From: an uncultured Tenacibaculum sp.
GTDB taxonomy: Bacteria; Bacteroidota; Bacteroidia; Flavobacteriales; Flavobacteriaceae
Reading direction: 5' to 3'
Assembly (NCBI GenBank): GCA_947504185.1
Contig: CANNGJ010000030.1
Span: 1 to 32,720, forward strand
DNA: 32,720 nt
The notes under the pieces were generated by a model. The model ran no database searches, had not been told where the DNA came from, and was given only the letters and a program-made list of their open reading frames with translations. How positions within the stretch are numbered: the stretch's first letter is position 1; every line of letters begins with the position of its first letter. Shown in pieces: positions 26,929-32,720 of this stretch. The translations under genes and the position numbers were made by a program.

Positions 26929-27201
26929 TTACCTTTTATATTTAATTGATTTTACTTCATTCAATGAGTTATATAATTCTGAGTGAAGTATATAAAATTT
27001 ACGCCCGAGTCTTTCAGCTTTAATATTACCTGACTTAATGTGATTTCGTATTGTTAGAGTTGTTACACTTAAAATATTAGCAGCTTCTTTAATTGAGTAA
27101 CGCTTATTTGTCAAGTCCTCTTTTGGCTTAAATTTTATATCTAACAATAGCGCCTCAATATTACTCAGCCTTTTATCTAAAGATTCAAATGGATTTTTCA
27201 T
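26929..27201 (-). CDS. Excisionase-family (MerR-like HTH) DNA-binding protein
   Basis: The protein is about 90 residues. I use the ATG at 27201 (MKNPFESLDKRL); the longer frame from 27210 begins with GTG. A short coiled coil (FESLDKRLSNIEALLLDI) precedes the HTH_17 / excisionase domain: RYSIKEAANILSVTTLTIRNHIKSGNIKAERLGRKFYI, with the expected helix-turn-helix and the basic wing. Proteins of this type bend DNA at att sites to promote excision or act as repressors of the integrase region. Palindromic GTAAC/GTTAC half-sites lie directly upstream (27258-27303) and could be its operator. Confidence 0.85.
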   Translation of the reverse strand: MKNPFESLDKRLSNIEALLLDIKFKPKEDLTNKRYSIKEAANILSVTTLTIRNHIKSGNIKAERLGRKFYILHSELYNSLNEVKSIKYKR

Positions 27202-27257
27202 TTTAAACACTGATTAAAAATTAATAACAGTGCAAATATGAAAAATAGAGGAGGTAA

Positions 27258-27303
27258 GTAACCAGTTACTTTTGGTTACAAAGTTTAATATAGTTTATGT
27301 TAC
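27258..27303. promoter_or_regulatory. Cluster of GTAAC/GTTAC half-sites upstream of the excisionase gene
   Basis: GTAAC at 27258-27262 and GTTAC at 27265-27269, 27275-27279 and 27299-27303 form an overlapping set of inverted and direct half-sites; GTAACC (27258-27263) also pairs with GGTTAC (27274-27279). The spacing and position between genes suggest an operator or excisionase-binding site. Confidence 0.4.
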
Positions 27304-27998
27304 AAGTGATTTCTTAACAACTTAATTTCTTCTTCTATTTTTTCTTTATTTATTAATGTTAGTTTTTCAGAAACTTTTTGAAAAAGATTAATTTTGTTTA
27401 TTAGTTTTCTTCTTGTTTCCTCATTACCCCGTCTATTCGCTCTTGATGAATAAAAAGAAAAATGTTGGTAAAGTTTTTCCCCTGACTCCTTAGAAGTATA
27501 TCCAAAATCAAATGCTATTTGTTTAGAATTCTTTCTTGTAATTTGATGTCCATTGAATATAAAAAAAAGTGCTATTTCTTTCATGCTGGAAAATTTATGT
27601 CCTATGCTTTTTCTTTTTTTGAATATATCATTAATTAACACATCAATTTTATCTTCTATTAATTTAGCTTCATCCTCTGTTAGGTTTTTTCTCGAATGTT
27701 TTAATTGTTCTTTCCTAAGGTTTAATAATTTCGTTCTAAGAGACTCTATTCTTCTAAATTTTTTTTGTTTTTCTTTTTCCTTTAATTCTGGATTGAAAAT
27801 GGCATAACTTTTATCATCATTCCAAAAAATATATTTCACTTGTCCATTGTAAAATTCATTATCATAGACATATTTTGGAATAATACTTTTAATCTCCTCT
27901 ACGCTTCCATAAACTCTATAAGGCTTGTACAACTCATCAATAAATTCGGAAATAAATTCATAAGTTAATACTTCAAATTTATCATCAATTTCTCGCAT
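27300..27998 (-). CDS. Integrase-adjacent coiled-coil protein of unknown function
   Basis: The 232-residue protein has an N-terminal globular part, a long Lys/Glu-rich coiled coil (about 75-130) and a C-terminal region with SSMKEIALFFIFNGHQITRKNSKQIAFDFGY (about 140-170), which could be an HTH-like fold. I recognise no named family. Its start codon abuts the stop of the integrase gene (TAAATG), so the two are translated together, which suggests a helper role in recombination or its control. Confidence 0.7.
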   Translation of the reverse strand: MREIDDKFEVLTYEFISEFIDELYKPYRVYGSVEEIKSIIPKYVYDNEFYNGQVKYIFWNDDKSYAIFNPELKEKEKQKKFRRIESLRTKLLNLRKEQLKHSRKNLTEDEAKLIEDKIDVLINDIFKKRKSIGHKFSSMKEIALFFIFNGHQITRKNSKQIAFDFGYTSKESGEKLYQHFSFYSSRANRRGNEETRRKLINKINLFQKVSEKLTLINKEKIEEEIKLLRNHL

Positions 27999-29261
27999 TT
28001 AATCAACTTTTTTAAGAGGAATATTAATATCAAAAGTGTCTCTAACTGCTTCTTTAACTTCTTCATCAGTGACTTGATAGTACTGATTCAACGTTTTCAT
28101 ATCATTATGTCCTGATATCTCCGCTATAAGTTTATCACTTTTTCCTTTTCGCTTCATCATTGTTATAAATGTTCTACGAGCAGTATGAGAACTAACTCTT
28201 TGATAAAAAGGCATTACTTCTCGTATTACTTCTTTTCCTCTTGTTGAGGTCTTTTCTACATTATGAGTATACCCAGCTTCTTTAAAGACCTCCTTTATGT
28301 AATCGTTATGTTTTTGATTTGCATTCAAAGGAAGCTTAAAATCATACTTTCTTAGTATATAGAGAGCAATTTGATTCAGTGGGATTTCTCGTGTTTTTTT
28401 ACTCGCTCCTTTCTCTTCTTTAAGCAATAGAGAAGAGTTGTAAATATTGTTTTCAGAAATCAATTTGAGCTCTCCAAATCTCATTCCTGTAACGCAAGAA
28501 AAAACGAATATATCCCTTACACGTTCGAGTCTTTTAGAGTTAAACTCGTACTGCATTAACTTTTCTAAATCTTCTTTTTTTAAGGCTACTTGGCTAGTGA
28601 TAACTCTTGGTTTCTTTTTAAACTTAATAAAATCAGTTTTATAAGTATAATTATTATCCAAAGCCCAAAACAAAAAAGTTTTAAACAGACCTACATTACG
28701 AGAAAAGGTATTGTTTATATGTCCTTTTTCATTCATACAGAAGTCTGTAAACTCAGTATAAAACTTATCAATAATAGTATTAAAAGTTAATTTATAATTT
28801 TTCTCTTTTTCAAACTCCTGTAGAATGTTCTTAATGTTTTGATATCTTTTAATTGTAGATTCAGACCATTCTTTATTTTTATTTTTATAAGCTGTAAATT
28901 CATCATAAGCCTCATAAAACTTGTTTTTATCTTTAGATACTCTTTTAAATTCTTTATCAAATTCTTCACGCACTTTATCAATGGTTATTTCTTGATTTGA
29001 ATTTTTGTAGAGGTTAACTATAGTAATAAAAAAATTAGAATATCTATCTAATTGTCTTTTTATAGTTCTATGATTATTAGCTTGGGCATTTCTACCTGTT
29101 AAATTATTTGGCTGTCTATTCTTAAAATCCCATTCACTCGGATAAATAAGCTCCCCAGTAGAATAAACAAATCTTTTACCTTCATTTTTAAAATATGCTT
29201 TTAAATATATTAATGTTGGTTTTTCGTTTTTAGGATTCTTTAAGTTAAAAGTAGACTTCAT
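27999..29261 (-). CDS. Tyrosine-type site-specific recombinase (island integrase)
   Basis: The 420-residue protein has an N-terminal arm-binding domain of the Bacteroidota type (TLIYLKAYF...FVYSTGELIYPSEWDF), a SAM-like core-binding domain (about 110-215) and the catalytic domain. Catalytic residues seen are Arg261 (TGMRFGEL), His359 and Arg362 (SHTARRTF), His385 (GHNDMKT) and nucleophile Tyr394 (LNQYYQ). All are in place, so the enzyme should be active. It lies 146 bases inside the right att core, which is the usual position for the integrase of an ssrA-directed island. The start codon is next to the paired GGTG(T/A)CA repeats at 29270-29288, so the protein may repress its own gene. Confidence 0.95.
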   Translation of the reverse strand: MKSTFNLKNPKNEKPTLIYLKAYFKNEGKRFVYSTGELIYPSEWDFKNRQPNNLTGRNAQANNHRTIKRQLDRYSNFFITIVNLYKNSNQEITIDKVREEFDKEFKRVSKDKNKFYEAYDEFTAYKNKNKEWSESTIKRYQNIKNILQEFEKEKNYKLTFNTIIDKFYTEFTDFCMNEKGHINNTFSRNVGLFKTFLFWALDNNYTYKTDFIKFKKKPRVITSQVALKKEDLEKLMQYEFNSKRLERVRDIFVFSCVTGMRFGELKLISENNIYNSSLLLKEEKGASKKTREIPLNQIALYILRKYDFKLPLNANQKHNDYIKEVFKEAGYTHNVEKTSTRGKEVIREVMPFYQRVSSHTARRTFITMMKRKGKSDKLIAEISGHNDMKTLNQYYQVTDEEVKEAVRDTFDINIPLKKVD

Positions 29262-29269
29262 CTTTAAAA

Positions 29270-29288
29270 GGTGTCAATTTAGGTGACA
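29270..29288 (+). promoter_or_regulatory. Paired GGTG(T/A)CA repeats, possible integrase arm-type sites (right)
   Basis: GGTGTCA (29270-29276) and GGTGACA (29282-29288) repeat with a 12-base period, as at 14862-14880 near the left end and in the same orientation. They lie just upstream of the integrase start codon. Confidence 0.45.
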
Positions 29289-29406
29289 ATAAAGATATAA
29301 TTAAATAGTATTTAATTAAAAAATAAGTGATAATAAAAAATAAAAAACCAGTAATTATAGTAGATACAGAAGATAAAAGTGATAATAGATAATAAAAGGT
29401 GAAATA

Positions 29407-29422
29407 CTCGGCGTCTCCACAA
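29407..29422 (+). repeat. attR core of the ssrA-integrated island
   Basis: Exact 16-base copy of the ssrA 3' end (CTCGGCGTCTCCACAA), without the rest of ssrA upstream. It marks the right junction of the island. Confidence 0.88.
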
Positions 29423-29424
29423 AT

Positions 29425-29455
29425 AAACCCTGTAGATACTAATTTCACAGGGTTT
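29425..29455 (+). terminator. Older ssrA-type terminator displaced to the right junction
   Basis: AAACCCTGT (29425-29433) pairs with ACAGGGTTT (29447-29455), with a T-rich tail on the plus strand. Sequence and spacing from the core closely match the hairpin after ssrA at 14825-14860. This is probably the terminator that served ssrA before the island inserted. Confidence 0.7.
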
Positions 29456-29480
29456 TTAATTTAAGGTATTGTTATAACCT

Positions 29481-31667
29481 CTAAGATCTGGCCATTACTT
29501 CTAATGTTTCTATATTATAATACCAATCTTTTTTGAACCCATCTTCTTTTGCTTTTCTAAAAATTGATAAAATTATCTTTTCATTTTTATCTAAAGATTC
29601 TTCATTTATTTCTTCAATCATACTTAATATCTTACTAGAATCTATACCCTCATGAAAATTGCTTTTAGAAAAACCATAACCAATTTTTGACCCTCCAGAT
29701 GAACTACTAGAGATTAAAGAATGATTTTTCATGCATAACCAAACATATTTAATCAATTTTTTACTACCTTCTTCTACAAAAGAGTAAACTCCAGCAACAA
29801 ATTCTTCATTAAAACATTTACTCATCCCCCAAAAAATCATTATCAATTCCTCATCTTCATAATTCTTATTCTCTTTCGTTACTTTATTAAAAAGCTCTCT
29901 TGATATACAACAATTTTCTTTTTCTACTTTATTTATAAAATCTTTATTAACTTCAAAATCATTTTCAGTATAATTAACCTCAAATAAAGAAGATAATCCA
30001 TAGTTATAAATATTCTTCCCTTCTTTCACTCTTCTCCCAAGATACAATATAGTATCTATTAGGTACAAGGAAACAAAACTATCTTTGTTATTTGAAATAT
30101 AATCTAAAAACAATTTTCTCCTATTATCCATTTCTCTTATTTCACTAATTATATCTGAAGAAAACTTAATTAGTAAATCTAGCTCGCTTATGCTCCCAAA
30201 AAAAGGATGTGTTTTAGAATATCTTATATTTTTAGCAAAATTCAGACAAGTAGTAACCATTCTTGAAATTTTATTAGAACCAACTCCCTCTCCTTTCATT
30301 TTTAACCAATTTAAAAATTGAAAAAGTTTTTGTTCTTTTTTAATATTATCTAAGATCTCCAATCTTTTCTCTAAGCTCTCATTTTCTATAAATTCAAGAA
30401 AAGTATTCTCTGGAATATCAGTATTGGTTAGTTGTAAAACAAAATATCTATCAAAATAATCCTTACTTGCAATTCTCCTAGCTTTTATTAACTCTTCTTT
30501 TGAAACAGAACTATAAAATACCGCTGTTTCTATTACAAATAATTCTTTGATAAGTTTTTTTGCTAATGAATAGAGATTACTATTTTCTATAAATTCAGAC
30601 ACCTCTCTGTCGCCATACCCTTCATTATCAGACCTATTCATAGACCTATTAATCAACAACTTATTTTTATTTTCAAGAATAAACTTATAAGCTTCATGAT
30701 CAAAAATTCTTATGGATTCAACAATGAAAAACTCTTTAACATTTAATTCTTTATAAATTGAAGAAAATCTAATTCGAATACTATTTACAAATCTATATAT
30801 ATCTCTTATAGTTTTAAAACACTCTAGAATACCAGAAGATAATATTTCTTCTTCATTCTCTTTTAAAACTACTAGCTCTTCATCTGAAAATGATTCAAAT
30901 AAGCTATTAAAAAAAATATCCTTAAGCCCCTGTTTAGGTACTTGAGGTAACGTGTAATCTATTTGAATAATTTTTTCTAGGTACTTTTTCCCATTTTCAC
31001 CGTACTTATGGTTTAATGCATTACTTACGATACCTAAATCATATGCTAAAATAAAAGTTGTATTAGCGAAGTTTGCATTTAACTTTACTAATTGTAGAAT
31101 TTCAGTAATCTCATTAGGAGTCAACCTATCTATATCATCTATTGTTATATAAATTCTTACTCCAGATTTTATTAATAAATCATCTAAATCCTTTTTTTTA
31201 TCTAGTATATCTTTATCTCCTTTAAAATTACCTAGAAATTCCTGTGTATCATTTATTACTTCACCAGCTCCAGAGTGGAGGTATTTAAGCCAATTAAAAT
31301 ACCCCAATAATTCGGATATTTTTTCAGAAGCTCCTTTAAGCTTTTCTTTATTCCCTTCAAGTTTTAAAAACAACTCTTTAAAAAAAACATTTTGAAGTTC
31401 TCTCTGACCCGAAAACATCCAAGGGTTAAATTGTAATGTTATTATCTCTTCTCCTCCTAATTCAGATAACCTTTTAATTTCTTCCATTAAAAAATTAATC
31501 AACGTAGATTTTCCACTTCCCCAATCTCCATTAATACCAACAACTATACTATCATTTGTGTTTTTAAATGATTTAACCAATCCTTTTGCTATTTCTTTGG
31601 CAAAGTAGTATCTATTCAGTTTATCTTTATCTTTATCTTTATCGTTTAAAGGTTTATCACTATACAT
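29481..31667 (-). CDS. KAP-family P-loop NTPase
   Basis: The 728-residue protein has the KAP signature: Walker A GDWGSGKST (47-55), the family hallmark FNPWMF (80-85), and Walker B IYITIDDIDRL (172-182) with Asp177-Asp178. Many KAP NTPases have membrane helices inserted between Walker A and B; here the insert is soluble, and a separate membrane protein is encoded 15 bases upstream, so the membrane part may be supplied in trans. The C-terminal half is helical with no known domain. Family members include the phage-exclusion protein PifA. The N-terminus contains an Asp-Lys repeat (DKDKDKDK) encoded by four tandem TTTATC units (plus strand 31620-31643). Confidence 0.88.
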   Translation of the reverse strand: MYSDKPLNDKDKDKDKLNRYYFAKEIAKGLVKSFKNTNDSIVVGINGDWGSGKSTLINFLMEEIKRLSELGGEEIITLQFNPWMFSGQRELQNVFFKELFLKLEGNKEKLKGASEKISELLGYFNWLKYLHSGAGEVINDTQEFLGNFKGDKDILDKKKDLDDLLIKSGVRIYITIDDIDRLTPNEITEILQLVKLNANFANTTFILAYDLGIVSNALNHKYGENGKKYLEKIIQIDYTLPQVPKQGLKDIFFNSLFESFSDEELVVLKENEEEILSSGILECFKTIRDIYRFVNSIRIRFSSIYKELNVKEFFIVESIRIFDHEAYKFILENKNKLLINRSMNRSDNEGYGDREVSEFIENSNLYSLAKKLIKELFVIETAVFYSSVSKEELIKARRIASKDYFDRYFVLQLTNTDIPENTFLEFIENESLEKRLEILDNIKKEQKLFQFLNWLKMKGEGVGSNKISRMVTTCLNFAKNIRYSKTHPFFGSISELDLLIKFSSDIISEIREMDNRRKLFLDYISNNKDSFVSLYLIDTILYLGRRVKEGKNIYNYGLSSLFEVNYTENDFEVNKDFINKVEKENCCISRELFNKVTKENKNYEDEELIMIFWGMSKCFNEEFVAGVYSFVEEGSKKLIKYVWLCMKNHSLISSSSSGGSKIGYGFSKSNFHEGIDSSKILSMIEEINEESLDKNEKIILSIFRKAKEDGFKKDWYYNIETLEVMARS
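31620..31643. repeat. Tandem hexanucleotide repeat in the KAP gene
   Basis: TTTATC is repeated four times (31620-31643), encoding Asp-Lys pairs near the KAP N-terminus. Because the unit is six bases, a change in copy number alters length without breaking the frame. Confidence 0.8.
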
Positions 31668-31682
31668 TAGCTTTTTTTATAA

Positions 31683-32543
31683 TTATATTTTTATTTTCTT
31701 TTCCTCAGACTTGAATACCTTTTCTAAAATATCTTGATTATTAATTGAGGATACTTTAAATTTTTTATACTGAATAATTTCGCCATCAATAGTATCTACT
31801 TTGATTAGACTATCTATACACAAGAATGTATATTTTTCATTTTTACCTATTAAATATTTAATTTTATTATTGTTTCTTAAAATAGCGTCTTTAAATTTAA
31901 TTTTCACACCTTCTTTCGTTTTCATATATACTTTTTCTTTTGTTATTTGGATATCCTTAGCCATAAAACCCCCAAAAGCTTTTCCATTAGCAAAGACAGC
32001 GATTAACGAAATTAACAAGAACAAAATCATAACAATATATTTCTTCTTTCTTAAAAAATGAACAATCATTAATACTATTATAAGATCAACAATTAAAAGC
32101 TTAACTCCTCCCCATATATCTCCCGTGTCTCTTATTATAAACAAGAATTGTGTTATTGACAAAACAGGGCACAATAGTAACATTACAATTGAAAATCTTG
32201 TTATTAAAAAAGGCTTATCATCCTCATACTTGTGATTTTCAACAACAACTGAAATCCCAATTAATATTAAGAAAACAATTAAGGTAAAAGGGATAAAGTC
32301 AGTAAATACTTCTATAGAATTAAAAAAAAACTCAAACATAGAGTCATATGTATTCCACACAAAATATTTATAATTAAAAGCTTTAAAGAATGACTTTGTA
32401 TATGAGTAAACAAAAATCCAAAAAGCAAATGATAAAAAAGCTGCATAAACTGAAAAGCCCTTTAACAATTTGACATCAAATCCAATCTTCGAGAACAAAT
32501 ACGATAAAAATTCTTTATAAAAAGAACTACCTCTTTTTTCCAT
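31683..32543 (-). CDS. Membrane protein partner of the KAP NTPase
   Basis: The 286-residue protein has five predicted membrane helices at about 29-48, 80-101, 116-137, 146-164 and 169-186. The positive charges (N-terminus, RKKK at 165-168) put the N-terminus in the cytosol and the C-terminal domain (about 190-286, beta-rich and charged) in the periplasm. I recognise no family. The stop is 15 bases before the start of the KAP gene, so the pair is one operon. It probably anchors the NTPase or forms the pore of a membrane-acting effector, which is inference from context. Confidence 0.75.
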   Translation of the reverse strand: MEKRGSSFYKEFLSYLFSKIGFDVKLLKGFSVYAAFLSFAFWIFVYSYTKSFFKAFNYKYFVWNTYDSMFEFFFNSIEVFTDFIPFTLIVFLILIGISVVVENHKYEDDKPFLITRFSIVMLLLCPVLSITQFLFIIRDTGDIWGGVKLLIVDLIIVLMIVHFLRKKKYIVMILFLLISLIAVFANGKAFGGFMAKDIQITKEKVYMKTKEGVKIKFKDAILRNNNKIKYLIGKNEKYTFLCIDSLIKVDTIDGEIIQYKKFKVSSINNQDILEKVFKSEEKKIKI

Positions 32544-32615
32544 ATCTCTTTTTTATGTAAATAAAAACATTCTATTTGACATTCCTTTAATGGTATTTGA
32601 AATTTTCTTCTTTCT

Positions 32616-32629
32616 TCTCCACAAATAAA
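32616..32629 (+). repeat. Possible third copy of the att core
   Basis: TCTCCACAAATAAA is identical to 29414-29427, which covers the last bases of the ssrA 3' end and the bases after it. The CGGCG part of the core is missing upstream. It may mark the old right edge of an earlier insertion that brought in the KAP pair. Confidence 0.4.
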
Positions 32630-32637
32630 AAAAGCAA

Positions 32638-32681
32638 CCAAATTTGGTAGTCATGGTCGGAAGAAAAAATCTTCCGACTTT
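32638..32681 (+). terminator. Double hairpin of a dispersed element, right copy
   Basis: ACCAAATTTGGT (32638-32649) is a perfect palindrome. It is followed by GTCGGAAG (32656-32663) pairing with CTTCCGAC (32671-32678) and then a T-run on the plus strand. It is related to the element at 41-90 in inverted orientation. It could be the ancestral ssrA terminator. The rest of 32544-32720 holds no gene I can support. Confidence 0.6.
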
Positions 32682-32720
32682 TTTATTTTCCGTCGGTTAT
32701 AATTTTGGCTTTAATTATTT

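Larger units (their letters stand above)
14804..29422. mobile_element. Genomic island of about 14.6 kb integrated in the 3' end of ssrA
   Basis: The element is bounded by a 16-bp direct repeat of the ssrA 3' end. It carries a tyrosine recombinase beside its right end, an excisionase-like gene, further mobility-type HTH genes, and a cargo of a four-gene restriction/defence-like operon and a secreted protein. All its genes are on the minus strand. No conjugation genes (relaxase, coupling protein, Tra) are visible, so it is an integrative, perhaps mobilisable, island and not a self-transmissible one. A terminator-like hairpin follows the core at both junctions, so the element supplies ssrA with a replacement terminator when it inserts. 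Confidence 0.88.

Noticed and set aside
14804..29422. Island as a self-transmissible conjugative element
   Set aside because: No relaxase, coupling protein or Tra genes are visible.
29245..29448. Minus-strand frame with STGFICGDAE
   Set aside because: It is the antisense of the att core and displaced terminator at the right junction, the counterpart of the artefact at the left junction.
31620..31643. Hexamer repeat as a phase-variation switch
   Set aside because: Gain or loss of six-base units keeps the frame, so it cannot turn the gene on and off.
1..32720. CRISPR array
   Set aside because: No regularly spaced direct repeats with unique spacers were seen anywhere in the window.

Overview
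The window is about 32.7 kb of AT-rich DNA from a member of the Bacteroidota, most likely the family Flavobacteriaceae. The evidence is a tmRNA with a GEDNYALAA tag, very low GC, Bacteroidota-type -7 boxes (TAnnTTTG), the near absence of Shine-Dalgarno sites, and families typical of the group: a bacterial alpha-2-macroglobulin, DUF4136 and S8/M28 lipoproteins, a metal-type KdsA and a flavobacterial tyrosine recombinase. I cannot name the genus.

Layout. (1) 1-14231 is ordinary chromosome. It holds a 2035-residue alpha-2-macroglobulin, a small outer-membrane barrel, TfoX-like and DUF4136 proteins, a subtilase lipoprotein, an M28 peptidase, kdsA, a secreted transglutaminase-like protein, a DUF1801 gene split by a frameshift, a DUF3820 protein and a saccharopine-dehydrogenase-like enzyme. 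(2) ssrA (tmRNA) lies at 14425-14816. (3) A genomic island of about 14.6 kb is inserted in the 3' end of ssrA. It is bounded by a 16-bp direct repeat (14804-14819 and 29407-29422) and carries its integrase next to the right end. (4) From 29481 to 32543 there is a KAP-type NTPase with a membrane-protein partner. It lies between the right att repeat and a weaker third copy of the att core at 32616-32629, so it may be a second, older insertion stacked on the same site.

Inside the island all genes are on the minus strand. At the right end are the mobility and regulatory genes: integrase, an abutting coiled-coil protein, an excisionase-like HTH protein, a double-HTH protein, and a DUF5681-like protein overlapping a 60-residue protein. 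Next come a highly structured, pseudoknot-like intergenic element (25417-25559) and a secreted protein of unknown function. At the ssrA end is a tightly packed four-gene operon (24624 to 14891): a PLD-nuclease/SNF2-helicase fusion, an Eco57I-type adenine methylase with a specificity domain, an SMC/RecF-like ATPase, and a 264-residue protein of unknown function. I read this as an anti-phage or restriction-like defence module. It shares parts with DISARM and with type ISP restriction but matches neither, and it is the best candidate in the window for an undescribed system. The KAP NTPase and membrane-protein pair next door is a second defence candidate.
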